Origin: Mariprofundaceae bacterium
Lineage (GTDB): Bacteria; Pseudomonadota; Zetaproteobacteria; Mariprofundales; Mariprofundaceae
Length of the DNA: 64,000 bases
Reading direction: 5' to 3'
NCBI GenBank assembly: GCA_021772895.1
Contig: JAJFLC010000012.1
Coordinates: forward strand, 1-64,000
Below, piece after piece: positions 1 through 9,590 of this stretch (its first letter is position 1; each line of letters opens with the position of its first letter). The notes under the pieces are model-generated. The model saw nothing but the letters and a program-made list of their open reading frames with translations. It made no database searches and was not told where the DNA came from. Position numbers and translations under genes: made by a program.

Positions 1-897
<897 letters not shown>

Positions 898-1117
898 AAG
901 CTATATTATTATATTAATGATCCCAACATTGATCACAAAGATCAACTCAATTGAATAAACGTTAACGTTCATTGCTGAACTTGTTTACGCAATCAAAGTC
1001 AATCAATCAATGATTGGAAAGACTCGATGCGTCCACAGTTCAAATAAAAACTACTAATTGTAAAGAACAAATCCGCGGCCGTTTCTGCTTGCGCCCAACT
1101 GGGCTCGATCCGGCTGC
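898..1117 (-). other. rRNA operon leader region
   Basis: This is the transcribed leader between the nearest rRNA promoter and the 16S 5' end, about 220 bp. It has no credible coding frame. It contains a boxA-like antitermination element (1056-1069) and an AT-rich stretch near 900-1020 with short TCAATCAATCAATGATTGA-type repeats. That stretch may form part of the precursor processing stem, but the 3' partner is outside the window. Confidence 0.7.
1056..1069 (-). promoter_or_regulatory. boxA-like antitermination element of rrn leader
   Basis: On the minus strand the segment reads TGTTCTTTACAATT, close to the rRNA boxA consensus (TGCTCTTTAACAATT in E. coli leaders, from established knowledge). 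It lies about 160 nt before the 16S 5' end and downstream of all four candidate promoters, which is where the NusB/NusE-loaded antitermination site is expected. Confidence 0.75.
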
Positions 1118-1126
1118 GGGCGGCGA

Positions 1127-1154
1127 ATCATATCTCCGCCGTTTGAGGTGTCAA
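1127..1154 (-). promoter_or_regulatory. rrn promoter P1 (nearest 16S)
   Basis: On the minus strand TTGACA (1154-1149) is followed by a 16-bp spacer and TATGAT (1132-1127). A GC-rich discriminator, TCGCCGCCC, follows immediately. Such discriminators are typical of growth-rate- and ppGpp-controlled stable-RNA promoters. This is the copy closest to consensus. Confidence 0.88.
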
Positions 1155-1230
1155 CCTCTAATTCAAACACGCTCTTCGCAGTATGTTTTCAGCGCCTCTC
1201 AGCGCGGCTTCCTCTTGCGAAGGGCGGCGA

Positions 1231-1258
1231 ACATTATCGCCACATTTCGGTGCGTCAA
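1231..1258 (-). promoter_or_regulatory. rrn promoter P2
   Basis: Minus strand TTGACG (1258-1253), 16-bp spacer, TAATGT (1236-1231), then the same TCGCCGCCC discriminator as P1. The A-rich sequence upstream of the -35 (AGTTTAAACAAAGG) could act as an UP element. Confidence 0.82.
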
Positions 1259-1333
1259 CACCTTTGTTTAAACTTCCTTTCCAAGCTCAATTCAATGCCT
1301 TTCGGCGTCACCTTGTCTTGTCGAGGGCGGCGA

Positions 1334-1361
1334 ACATTATCGCCACATTTCGGCGCGTCAA
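1334..1361 (-). promoter_or_regulatory. rrn promoter P3
   Basis: Minus strand TTGACG (1361-1356), 16-bp spacer, TAATGT (1339-1334) and the TCGCCGCCC discriminator. It sits in the repeat unit nearly identical to that of P2 and has the same A-rich upstream sequence. Confidence 0.82.
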
Positions 1362-1436
1362 CACCTTTGTTTAAACTTCCTTTCCAAGCTCAATTCAATG
1401 CCTTTCGGCGTCATCTTGTCTTGTCGAGGGCGGCGA

Positions 1437-1464
1437 ACATTAGCGGCGCCTTTCCGCACGTCAA
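1437..1464 (-). promoter_or_regulatory. rrn promoter P4 (most distal)
   Basis: Minus strand TTGACG (1464-1459), 16-bp spacer of different sequence from the other copies, TAATGT (1442-1437) and the same discriminator. Upstream it diverges from the repeat and runs into the 3' flank of the bepA-like gene about 100 bp away. Conservation of the hexamers and discriminator while the spacer has changed argues for function. Confidence 0.78.
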
Positions 1465-1559
1465 CACCTTTGTTGTCCACATCAATCGATCTGTCGCTCA
1501 CACGCCAAATTTGCGATGTTTTACCGCTCGACAAACCCTTCAAAATGACAGTATTAAAG

Positions 1560-3107
1560 CTAACGAACCACCTGTGCGCGAATGACGCTGACACGCAGTG
1601 TATTCAATTGTTCATGAGTCAACACACCCGCCAGACCCAAATCGAACAGCTGCTGACTGCCGGAGGCAACTGTGCCTCGCAATGAACGCTGCATCTGCTG
1701 CACCTGCCCGGCTGCACTCGTAAATTGCACCAGCACCACCAGCGCTTCGACACTCCTAGGCGTCGGGTTACTGATCTGGGCAACCACCCTGCCTCGGGCA
1801 TCCTGCCCTGTTCTGACCTGAATGTATTTACCCGGGTTGTCTTTCAGATCAAGATCCACCAGTGCGCCATAGGCCTGTTTGCCAAGCTCGCCCTGGCTGG
1901 CTGCCACCTTGGCATAATAGGCCTTGGCCTCATCCAGACGCCCAGCTTTACGGGCCAAATCCCCTAACGCGTTATAGGCATCGGCTGTAGGCAACAATTG
2001 AACACTGTGCTCCAGGTCAGAGCGAGCCTGTCCGGCAAAGTTCAAACGCTCATTCACTTTACCGCGCTGTAGATAATAATAAAAGAAGTTTGGATTCAGA
2101 CGAGCCGCTTTATTATATTGTTGGACTGCGCCTTTCAACCGGCTGCCTTTCTGCTCAATATCCCCCATCAAACCGTAGAACTGCGCCTCTTTCGGTTCCA
2201 GTGCGACCGCTCGCTGTGCCAAACGCTTGGCCATGTCCACATCACCCTTAGCCAGTGCTTTACGCCCTTTATCGTAGGCATCATAAGCAGGCTTGGTTCG
2301 TATCAAATGCACAGTCTTTAAGCGGTACCTCTCCACGCCCTGATCTCCGCCCTTGGGCAAGGTCGCCAGTAAGCTGACATTATTCTGTACCCGCTCCTGC
2401 GATGGCGGATGACTTGCAAAAAGGCCACTCAACCAGTCCTGCCGCTTTCCCTCAGAGAGTTTGACAAACGTTCGCTGTAAATCCACCGCTCCTTGAGGAT
2501 CATAACCCGCACGCACCATGTACTGCATACCGTAATAATCTGACTCACGTTCGGCATCACGACCAAACTTCTGACTGATCAGCTGTGCTCCAATACCCGC
2601 CCCCAACTGCGCCACGTTGGCATAATCTTTTCCCTGCGTAGCAATCACCGTTCCCATTACCGCCGTCTGCAGCAACATACCCTTCGACATATTCTGTGCG
2701 CCATGTCTGGCTGCCGCGTGCACAATTTCATGCCCAAGCACGGCCGCAAGTTCAGATTCACTTTTTAATTCTGTTAACAGACCACGATTAATTGATATTT
2801 TACCGCCGGGCAGAGCCCACGCATTCGGAACAGAGTTATTAAGCACTTTAAATTCATACGGAAGTTTTCTATCACTGACTGCGGCCAGGCGGTGGCCCAC
2901 CTGACTGACATAAGCAGTCAACTCCCGATCAACGACGTAATCACCACCCTGAGATTGCCGTGCTGGCGAATATTGTTGCGCTCCAATAGCAAGTTCCTGC
3001 TTTTCGCTCACCAGACTTAATTCATTTTTCCCTGTCACAGGATTGGTGGCACAGCCGGATAAGAACCCCACAACAAACCATAGTACAAGCAGTTCTCTTT
3101 TCACCAT
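1560..3107 (-). CDS. bepA: M48 family metalloprotease with TPR domain (BepA/YfgC-like lipoprotein)
   Basis: The 515-residue product has an N-terminal hydrophobic segment ending in a lipobox (LSGC, Cys19), so it is probably a lipoprotein. An M48 peptidase domain follows with the zinc motif HEIVH at residues 126-130 and a downstream acidic ligand region (ERESDYYGM). The C-terminal half holds several TPR-like helical pairs (about 275-410). The family acts in the periplasm on outer-membrane protein assembly: BepA degrades stalled LptD and BAM substrates. E. coli BepA has a cleaved signal and is a little shorter, so orthology is likely rather than certain. The gene reads towards the rRNA promoters. 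I see no strong terminator in the 80 bp between them. Confidence 0.88.
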   Translation of the reverse strand: MVKRELLVLWFVVGFLSGCATNPVTGKNELSLVSEKQELAIGAQQYSPARQSQGGDYVVDRELTAYVSQVGHRLAAVSDRKLPYEFKVLNNSVPNAWALPGGKISINRGLLTELKSESELAAVLGHEIVHAAARHGAQNMSKGMLLQTAVMGTVIATQGKDYANVAQLGAGIGAQLISQKFGRDAERESDYYGMQYMVRAGYDPQGAVDLQRTFVKLSEGKRQDWLSGLFASHPPSQERVQNNVSLLATLPKGGDQGVERYRLKTVHLIRTKPAYDAYDKGRKALAKGDVDMAKRLAQRAVALEPKEAQFYGLMGDIEQKGSRLKGAVQQYNKAARLNPNFFYYYLQRGKVNERLNFAGQARSDLEHSVQLLPTADAYNALGDLARKAGRLDEAKAYYAKVAASQGELGKQAYGALVDLDLKDNPGKYIQVRTGQDARGRVVAQISNPTPRSVEALVVLVQFTSAAGQVQQMQRSLRGTVASGSQQLFDLGLAGVLTHEQLNTLRVSVIRAQVVR

Positions 3108-3202
3108 GCACCCCTTCTACTTTTACGAACTTTCTTTATGAACCATGAACCACAACCTGATTAAAGATCACTATGCCTGTAGCTTCAACTGAAACTTGTG
3201 AG

Positions 3203-4387
3203 TTATTCTACCGAAAGATTCACAAACTTACGCTTTCCGAGTTTTATCAAATAGGGCCCACCAGGCTTAAGCTGATGATCCTTGTCCACGATTTTTTCAC
3301 CATCTATAGATAGTGCGTTCTGTTTGATCATGCGAATGGCCTCTCCATTAGAGGCCGTCAGTCCGGATTCTGTCAACGCCCGAACCACCCACAGGGAACC
3401 ACCTACAGCTGAAAGCACTGCCTCCGGCACATCATCGGGCACCTCTTTTTTGGCAAACTGTGCTTCAAAACCTTCGCGCGCCACTTGCCCCGCACCCTCA
3501 CCATGAAAACGATCCACAATCATCACTCCAAGCTGTTTTTTAGCCTCCATCGGGTGCATCTCTTTGACCTGACCAAGATCAACATCGGTCAATAACTCAT
3601 AATATTTAAACATGAGTTCATCTGAAGCACTCATCAGCTTACCAAACTGCTCTTTGGCAGACTCTGCCACGCCAACATAGTTAGCCAGGGACTTGGACAT
3701 CTTGTTAACGCCATCCAAACCTTCCAGCAATGGCATTGTCAAAACCACCTGTGGTACTTTGCCATAAGACTCTTGCAATTGACGACCCATTAACAGATTG
3801 AACTTTTGATCGTTTCCACCCAGCTCCACATCAGCATCCAAAGCAACTGAGTCATAACCCTGCACCAGTGGATAAAGAAACTCATGAATAGCGATCGACT
3901 GCCCTCCCTTATAACGTTTCTCAAAATCATCGCGCTCTAACATTCTTGCCACTGTCGCTTTGCCAGAAATACGAATCAAATCGGCTGCGGTCAGGTTTCC
4001 CAGCCATTCGGAATTAAAACGCACCTCAGTCTGTTTAGGGTCGAGAATTTTAAACATCTGTTCTTTATATGTTTCAGCATTAAGCAATACTTCATCGTGA
4101 GTCAGTGGTGGGCGCGTCTCGTTTTTGCCAGTCGGATCACCAATGGTTCCTGTGAAATCACCGATCAGAAATATCACCTGATGACCACAATGCTGGAACT
4201 GACGCAGCTTTTCGATAAGTACGGTATGGCCCAAATGAAGATCCGGTGCGGTTGGATCAAACCCGGCCTTCACACGCAGTGGCCGCCCCTCTTTTTCAGC
4301 GATCTTTAACTTGGCCTCAAGACCGCCTTTAGGCAAAATCTCCAGCGTACCGCGAGACAATAAGTCCATCTGTTCCTGAATATTCAT
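3203..4387 (-). CDS. tyrS: Tyrosyl-tRNA synthetase
   Basis: This 394-residue class I synthetase charges tRNA-Tyr. The HIGH-type signature appears as HLGHT around residue 52 and the KMSKS loop is intact around residue 230. A C-terminal S4-like RNA-binding domain spans about 330-394. The length matches the ~400-residue TyrZ-type bacterial enzymes rather than the 424-residue E. coli form. It starts at an ATG and is transcribed away from anmK, leaving a 130-bp divergent gap that should hold both promoters. Confidence 0.97.
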   Translation of the reverse strand: MNIQEQMDLLSRGTLEILPKGGLEAKLKIAEKEGRPLRVKAGFDPTAPDLHLGHTVLIEKLRQFQHCGHQVIFLIGDFTGTIGDPTGKNETRPPLTHDEVLLNAETYKEQMFKILDPKQTEVRFNSEWLGNLTAADLIRISGKATVARMLERDDFEKRYKGGQSIAIHEFLYPLVQGYDSVALDADVELGGNDQKFNLLMGRQLQESYGKVPQVVLTMPLLEGLDGVNKMSKSLANYVGVAESAKEQFGKLMSASDELMFKYYELLTDVDLGQVKEMHPMEAKKQLGVMIVDRFHGEGAGQVAREGFEAQFAKKEVPDDVPEAVLSAVGGSLWVVRALTESGLTASNGEAIRMIKQNALSIDGEKIVDKDHQLKPGGPYLIKLGKRKFVNLSVE

Positions 4388-4517
4388 AACAACCCCAATT
4401 CAGATAATTAAACACGAATGCTACGCAGCAGGGTCATCGATACCAGCCCCAAGATAAAGTCCACAGATACCAGACACATATCATCGAGCTAGATGATTCT
4501 TTGCCAGCGGTTATGCT

Positions 4518-5717
4518 ATGCCAATGAATAAGGAAATAAGCCAGCCTGAATACTTACTCGGAATCATGTCTGGCACATCAGCAGATGGCATCAACATCGC
4601 TATCATTCGTGAAACTGATGCAACACTGATTTATTTCTGTGAACGCCCCATGCCACAGGAGTTACGCGAACCCATCCTGCGGCTGGCCGAACCCGGCCTT
4701 AATGAAATTGACTCATGTGGCGAACTGGATCAGACATTGGGGCAAGCGTTTGCCGAAGCGGCTTTACATGCCATTCACGAAGCTGGCATCACACCCTCTG
4801 ACATCATTGCCATCGGCTCACATGGTCAAACCATTCGCCACAGACCCAAGGGTATCGACGGCGGCAAGCCATTTACCTTACAAGTTGGCTGTGCCGCAAA
4901 CATCGCTGAATACACGGGTATTACAACCATCTCAGATTTTCGCAAGCGTGACATCGCAGCAGGTGGTGAAGGCGCGCCACTGGTTCCATTTGCACACCAC
5001 ATACTGTTTGGCAGCCCTGATCATCCAACAGCCGTGCTCAACATCGGCGGCATTGCCAATATAACTTATCTGTATAAAGACGCCGACCATGAAACCATCA
5101 CCGGTTTTGACACTGGCCCCGGCAATATGCTGATGGATGCACTCATGCTTGCCATGTCCGATGGTCGCAATGCATACGATAAAGATGGGCAACTGGCTGC
5201 CTCCGGCACAATTGACAATCCTCTCCTGAACACATTACTCGGTCACCCTTACCTGAAACGTTTACCACCCAAATCAACCGGACGCGAAACATTTGGTAAA
5301 CAAATGCTCGATAAAATCATGGCATGGCCCGAGCTATCAGATGCAGATCGCATGGCAACAACCGCTGAGTTTACCGCCCGAAGCATTGCCGAAAGTTGCC
5401 AGTTTTTGCCCGAACGACCTGAATCATGGTACATCTGCGGTGGCGGCGCATACAATTCACACCTTATGAGCCGTTTAGAAAATTTGCTCAAGCCTGCCAC
5501 AGTAAAAAGCACCGCTGATATGGGAATTTCACCTGAAGCCATGGAGGCTGTTTGTTTTGCCCTGTTGGCAAAAAACACATTACGGGGTCTTTCCAACACA
5601 ATCCCGGAGGTGACAGGTGCTGCTCGTGCTGTGGCTGGAGGTCAAATCACACCCGGAAACAACTGGCCTAACGTTCTGGAGAAGATTCAGGCATGGACCC
5701 GCTCACACACGCTTTAA
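4518..5717 (+). CDS. anmK: Anhydro-N-acetylmuramic acid kinase
   Basis: The enzyme phosphorylates and opens 1,6-anhydro-N-acetylmuramic acid recovered from cell-wall turnover, giving MurNAc-6-phosphate. The N-terminal signature GIMSGTSADGINIAI (from about residue 15) and the FDTGPGNMLMDA block are diagnostic. The length of 399 is slightly over the usual ~370. An in-frame ATG at 4524 is an alternative start. The stop codon lies inside the next gene (25-bp overlap), so the two are probably co-translated. Confidence 0.96.
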   Translation: MPMNKEISQPEYLLGIMSGTSADGINIAIIRETDATLIYFCERPMPQELREPILRLAEPGLNEIDSCGELDQTLGQAFAEAALHAIHEAGITPSDIIAIGSHGQTIRHRPKGIDGGKPFTLQVGCAANIAEYTGITTISDFRKRDIAAGGEGAPLVPFAHHILFGSPDHPTAVLNIGGIANITYLYKDADHETITGFDTGPGNMLMDALMLAMSDGRNAYDKDGQLAASGTIDNPLLNTLLGHPYLKRLPPKSTGRETFGKQMLDKIMAWPELSDADRMATTAEFTARSIAESCQFLPERPESWYICGGGAYNSHLMSRLENLLKPATVKSTADMGISPEAMEAVCFALLAKNTLRGLSNTIPEVTGAARAVAGGQITPGNNWPNVLEKIQAWTRSHTL

Positions 5718-6718
5718 GCGGTGCTATTTTAGCACGGAGTGTGCCCAAAACAGCCATCCCGCATCGGTATGTATGGCTTCTCGCCGCTGTTGCTATGCTT
5801 CCGGACATTGATTATGTCCTGACATTCATCTCAGATACAACTTACCTTCGATATCACCGAGGAATGACCCACTCCTTTCTTATGCTCCCCATGTGGATAT
5901 GGCTTCTTTACAGCCTGCTGCCACACGCAAAAAGACAGCAACCTTTTATACCATGGCTGATTGGCAGTGCGTTGCTGGCACATATTTTCCTTGATCTGGT
6001 CACTTCCTTTGGCACCATGATACTGGCTCCTTTCTCAGATACCCGAGCCAGCCTTGATCTGCTTTTTATTATTGATCCACTGTTCACACTGCTGCTGATC
6101 CTGCCTCTGATTTTTATGCTGTTTTTGAAAAAACATGCTCGGGCACTTGCCATGATTTCGCTGGTATTAATAACGGCTTATTTATCAATCGTTTATTATT
6201 ATCATGATAAGGCCATCGCACTCACACGCCAACATCATCCTGATGCGGCAAGTGTGCATGCACTTCCACAACCGTTCACGCCATTTGCCTGGATGCTTGT
6301 GGCCAGCTATCCATTAAAAGAAGTCCGTACGGTTATCGATTTTCTCCCGGTCTTTTCAGGCACCACACCTCTTTTCCCTGATTCTCTGGTACAACAATTT
6401 ATATATCATAAGGATATTTCAAATATCAAGTGGCAGGAACTTCCTGCCATGAGAAGCATTGCCAATATCGATCAACTGCCCGGTGTTGGCTTTTATCGTT
6501 GGTTTGCTCGTTTTCCGGTACTGTTAAAACGTGATCAACACATGATTGAATTTGCAGATTTAAGATTCGAAACCATGGACATGAAAAGAGTAGCCTTCAG
6601 GTTACGTATAGAATTGGGCAACGATTTACTTGAACAAAAAGCTCGCGCCTGGTTGATATGGAAAAAAGAGAAAAAGATTGATGTTTCCGAGGCAACAGCG
6701 CCGCCGACCAGTTGGTAA
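5693..6718 (+). CDS. Membrane-bound metal-dependent hydrolase (YdjM/DUF457 family)
   Basis: The 341-residue product starts with MDPLTHALSGAIL and has HRGMTHSF around residue 53. These His/Asp motifs define the DUF457/YdjM family of putative membrane-bound metal-dependent hydrolases. Four or five hydrophobic spans lie between about residues 20 and 175, followed by a soluble C-terminal half of ~150 residues. The family's substrate is unknown. In E. coli ydjM is SOS-induced, but I see no LexA box here, and the overlap with anmK suggests expression from the upstream promoter. Confidence 0.85.
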   Translation: MDPLTHALSGAILARSVPKTAIPHRYVWLLAAVAMLPDIDYVLTFISDTTYLRYHRGMTHSFLMLPMWIWLLYSLLPHAKRQQPFIPWLIGSALLAHIFLDLVTSFGTMILAPFSDTRASLDLLFIIDPLFTLLLILPLIFMLFLKKHARALAMISLVLITAYLSIVYYYHDKAIALTRQHHPDAASVHALPQPFTPFAWMLVASYPLKEVRTVIDFLPVFSGTTPLFPDSLVQQFIYHKDISNIKWQELPAMRSIANIDQLPGVGFYRWFARFPVLLKRDQHMIEFADLRFETMDMKRVAFRLRIELGNDLLEQKARAWLIWKKEKKIDVSEATAPPTSW

Positions 6719-6735
6719 TGGCCGTAAAAAAATAA

Positions 6736-7026
6736 TCAGGCGTGCAGCGGGCCATCCAGGAATGCCAGCTCTTCCCAAACATGTGTCGGATGGCCTTCCG
6801 CATCGCGGAAACGCAGACTCTGCTGTTTTGGCACCATACGATGCGCCCGACCATAACTATCTTCCTGCATCCCCTCCTCCTCAAAGGCGGAAAGAATGAT
6901 GAGATCTTCATCAGAAACAAAATCGATAATTTCATAAGGCTGGTTCAGATAAGTAACACGTCTGCCAATCAGCTTACGCATCGCACGTTCATTTTCAATC
7001 AAACCTTGCAAAGCCGAATCACTCAT
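6736..7026 (-). CDS. Conserved small hypothetical protein, 96 residues
   Basis: Probably a real gene: AAGGAG lies 7 nt before its ATG and it fills the gap between two opposing genes. The product is soluble and acidic. A helical N-terminus (about 1-22) leads into short beta-rich segments (RRVTYLNQPYEIIDFV, DEDLIILSAF), suggesting a small beta-barrel fold. There is no signal peptide, cysteine cluster or catalytic motif. I do not recognise the family and assign no function. Confidence 0.7.
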   Translation of the reverse strand: MSDSALQGLIENERAMRKLIGRRVTYLNQPYEIIDFVSDEDLIILSAFEEEGMQEDSYGRAHRMVPKQQSLRFRDAEGHPTHVWEELAFLDGPLHA

Positions 7027-7100
7027 TTCATGCTCCTTGTTTATACATGCAGCTTAGAAACTGCGGCGATATCCGTCAACACTGATTGAAAGAGGCAACT

Positions 7101-8207
7101 ATGGGTGAGTTCTGGAATTCTTTACAAAGCTGGACGATTCTTGACATAGCATCCACACGCTGGCTGTTGGCTGCTGCGACTCTGTTTCTCACCATTGTGA
7201 TGCAACGGCTTGTGATTCGAGGCTTTCATGCGTTAACCCAAAACATTGCAACACGCACCCAGACAGAACTTGATGATGTGCTTTTAGCTGCTGCTGAAAA
7301 GCCTGCGAGCTGGCTCATCCTTATCATCGGAATTTTGATGACGGTGCATATTTTAAACCCTCCTGCAAACATCTTTCCATTAATCACACTTGTAGATCAG
7401 GTTGGTAAAGTCGGCTCGATTGTTCTTGGCATGTGGTTTTTATGGCGATTGGTTGACGGATTTTCCGCCTATTTTTCTGCACGTGCATCCCAATCCAAAA
7501 CTGCGCTGGATGACCAACTCGTACCTTTCATTGCCAAAACACTGAAAATTTTTCTCGTCCTGACCGGCGTTCTGGTTCTTGCCCAGAACATGGGTTATTC
7601 CATTTCCGGGCTTATTGCTTCACTCGGCATTGGTGGCATCGCAGTTGCCATGGCCGCTAAAGACACCATTGCCAACGTTTTTGGCTCTATCATGCTGCTG
7701 GTTGATCGCCCTTTCACCATTGGCGACTGGATCAAAACCAAAGAATTTGAAGGCGTGGTTGAAGAGATTGGCTTCCGTTCTACCCGCATTCGCACCTTTG
7801 CCAAAACAGTAGTCAATGTACCCAACTCCATGCTGGCCAATATGGTGATTGATAACATAGATGCCAGACCAAAACGCCGTGTGAAGATGCGTATCGGTAT
7901 CACCTATGCCACAACAACCGAACAAATGAAGAACGCAATCAAAGGCATTGAAAATATTCTTAAATATCATATTGGTGTCGATCAGGATTTCTCACTGGTC
8001 AAATTTGATGAATTTGAAGATTCCTCACTTTCCATCTTCCTCTATTATTTTACCAAGACCACCCACTGGGAAGAGTATTTGCAGGTCCGCCAGGAGGTGA
8101 ATATGCAGATGATGGAGCTGCTGGAATCACTTAATCTCGAATTTGCATTCCCAAGCAGAACGCTCTATTTGCAGCAAGAACACCTGCAACAGGAAGCAAA
8201 AAAGTAA
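7101..8207 (+). CDS. MscS-family mechanosensitive ion channel
   Basis: The product has about four hydrophobic spans in the first 200 residues. They end in the pore-lining Ala/Gly-rich segment (GIGGIAVAMAAKDTIANVFG), followed by the highly conserved RPFTIGDWI turn and a C-terminal cytoplasmic beta domain. It should release solutes on hypo-osmotic shock from the inner membrane. I chose the ATG at 7101, which has GAAAGAGG just upstream, over the longer frame from a TTG at 7086. The protein is then 368 residues, larger than E. coli MscS (286) because of extra N-terminal helices, as in the YnaI/YbdG-type subfamilies. Confidence 0.93.
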   Translation: MGEFWNSLQSWTILDIASTRWLLAAATLFLTIVMQRLVIRGFHALTQNIATRTQTELDDVLLAAAEKPASWLILIIGILMTVHILNPPANIFPLITLVDQVGKVGSIVLGMWFLWRLVDGFSAYFSARASQSKTALDDQLVPFIAKTLKIFLVLTGVLVLAQNMGYSISGLIASLGIGGIAVAMAAKDTIANVFGSIMLLVDRPFTIGDWIKTKEFEGVVEEIGFRSTRIRTFAKTVVNVPNSMLANMVIDNIDARPKRRVKMRIGITYATTTEQMKNAIKGIENILKYHIGVDQDFSLVKFDEFEDSSLSIFLYYFTKTTHWEEYLQVRQEVNMQMMELLESLNLEFAFPSRTLYLQQEHLQQEAKK

Positions 8208-8332
8208 ATTTCCTGAAATAGTACAAAGAGAGCATGGCCCAAGCGTTTTTATCATCATCTCTATTGATAAGATACAAAGATACGTTAATGCAGACACTTA
8301 CATTCCCACACATGCATGGATAAACTTCGCAC

Positions 8333-8785
8333 ATGAACGCTACCGCAGACAAACTTCCAGAAGTCCACGCCTTTACCGATGGTGCATGCTCCGGCAATCC
8401 CGGTCCGGGCGGCTGGGGTGTTTTGCTACGCATGGGCAGCCATGAAAAAGAACTTTCGGGTGGAGAGGCCGCAACCACCAACCAGCAAATGGAGCTACAA
8501 GCCGCCGTCGAAGCGTTGAAGGCTCTAAACAAACCCTGTAACATCACTATACACTCCGACTCTAAATATGTCGTCCAGGGTATGAGTGAATGGATTCACA
8601 ACTGGAAACAAAAAGGCTGGAAAACAGCAGGCAAAAAACCGGTTTCCAATCTTGAGCGTTGGCAGGAGCTTGATTCACTGGCCGCCAAACATCAAACAAA
8701 CTGGCAATGGATCAAAGGCCATGCTGGCCACCCTGAAAACGAACGTGCTGATGAACTGGCCCGGCAAGGCATCCCGCAGAAGTGA
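8333..8785 (+). CDS. rnhA: Ribonuclease HI
   Basis: A 150-residue enzyme that degrades RNA in RNA-DNA hybrids (Okazaki primers, R-loops). The four DEDD catalytic carboxylates are all present: Asp16 in [15 protein letters not shown], Glu in NQQMELQA, Asp in IHSDSKYV and Asp in NERADELA. There is no N-terminal hybrid-binding domain. It ends 88 bp before yciB. Confidence 0.97.
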   Translation: MNATADKLPEVHAFTDGACSGNPGPGGWGVLLRMGSHEKELSGGEAATTNQQMELQAAVEALKALNKPCNITIHSDSKYVVQGMSEWIHNWKQKGWKTAGKKPVSNLERWQELDSLAAKHQTNWQWIKGHAGHPENERADELARQGIPQK

Positions 8786-8873
8786 TTGTGCAGAAACCAG
8801 CACGATAACCATGAATACTGGGAAAAGAACAACACACTTTTACAATTTCAATCAAATATGATGGAGTCCACCC

Positions 8874-9422
8874 ATGAAATTTCTATTTGACTTCTTCCCC
8901 GTACTGCTCTTTTTCATCGCTTATAAGATGTATGATATTTATGTGGCAACGGCTGTATTGATCATCGCCTGCTTTGTCCAAACAGTCGGCCATTGGGCGA
9001 TGCATAAAAAATTTGAGAAATCACATGTCATTACACTGGTACTGGTTTCCCTGTTTGGCGGCGCAACGCTGTTACTACAGGATGAAATGTTCATCAAATG
9101 GAAACCCAGCGTCATCAACTGGATTTTTGGTGTTGTGTTCATAGGCAGCCAATTCATCGGTAAAAAGAATATTATTCAACGCATGCTCGGCGCACAACTT
9201 GAGCTGCCGCAAACCATTTGGCGCAACCTGAATAGCGCATGGGTACTCTTCTTTATCGCACTCGGTTTTCTGAATCTTTACGTAGTCTATAATTACGACA
9301 CCGATACATGGGTTGATTTCAAAATGTTCGGACTGATGGGTCTCACGCTTGGCTTCATGCTGCTGCAGGGTCTCTATCTGGCACGCCACATAAAAGAGAT
9401 TCCTGCCAAACCTGACGCGTAG
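8874..9422 (+). CDS. yciB: Septation protein A / YciB family membrane protein
   Basis: A 182-residue inner-membrane protein with five predicted spans. The start MKFLFDFFPVLLFFIAYKM and the internal WRNLNSAWVLFF and LGF blocks are typical of YciB/IspZ. The family is linked to septation and envelope integrity at the cell-division and elongation complexes. Length equals the family's usual 175-185. GGAG lies upstream of the ATG. Confidence 0.94.
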   Translation: MKFLFDFFPVLLFFIAYKMYDIYVATAVLIIACFVQTVGHWAMHKKFEKSHVITLVLVSLFGGATLLLQDEMFIKWKPSVINWIFGVVFIGSQFIGKKNIIQRMLGAQLELPQTIWRNLNSAWVLFFIALGFLNLYVVYNYDTDTWVDFKMFGLMGLTLGFMLLQGLYLARHIKEIPAKPDA

Positions 9423-9489
9423 AGACACCTTTGACATGACACTTATTGTCACCAAGCCTCTAAAGCTCTTGCAACACAACAATTCTCTT

Positions 9490-9505
9490 TGGCATTAACA
9501 TTGCT
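9490..9505 (+). promoter_or_regulatory. Sigma-54 promoter for the pilin gene
   Basis: The sequence TGGCATTAACATTGCT matches the sigma-54 consensus TGGCA-N6-TTGCW, with GG and GC dinucleotides exactly 10 bp apart. The predicted start is near 9516, giving a ~75-nt leader before the pilin ATG. In many proteobacteria pilA is driven by RpoN with the PilS/PilR two-component system. Neither rpoN nor pilSR is in this window. Confidence 0.82.
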
Positions 9506-9590
9506 TTTATCAGTGTCTTGACCTCTCCAACTATGGAGCAAAGAACCAAAAATTTTTAGTATGAAATCACAACTAGGAGTAATTAAAATT

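Larger units (their letters stand above)
1118..1480 (-). repeat. Four tandem ~103-bp repeats carrying rRNA promoters
   Basis: Units start at 1118, 1222, 1325 and 1428, each opening with GGGCGGCGA on the plus strand. The units 1222-1324 and 1325-1427 differ at only two positions. The outer two, 1118-1221 and the partial unit from 1428, are diverged but keep the promoter core. Each unit places a promoter-like block on the minus strand directed towards the 16S gene. The plus-strand open frames across these repeats have a period not divisible by three and no homology I recognise, so I do not treat them as genes. Confidence 0.9.

Noticed and set aside
1118-1480. Possible CRISPR array
   Set aside because: The whole 103-bp unit repeats, including what would be spacers, and each unit contains a promoter. 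There are no cas genes.
1014-1685. Several overlapping plus-strand frames up to 145 codons in the rrn upstream region
   Set aside because: They are produced by the 103-bp promoter repeats, whose period is not a multiple of three, and by antisense of the bepA-like gene. There is no ribosome-binding site or recognisable protein.
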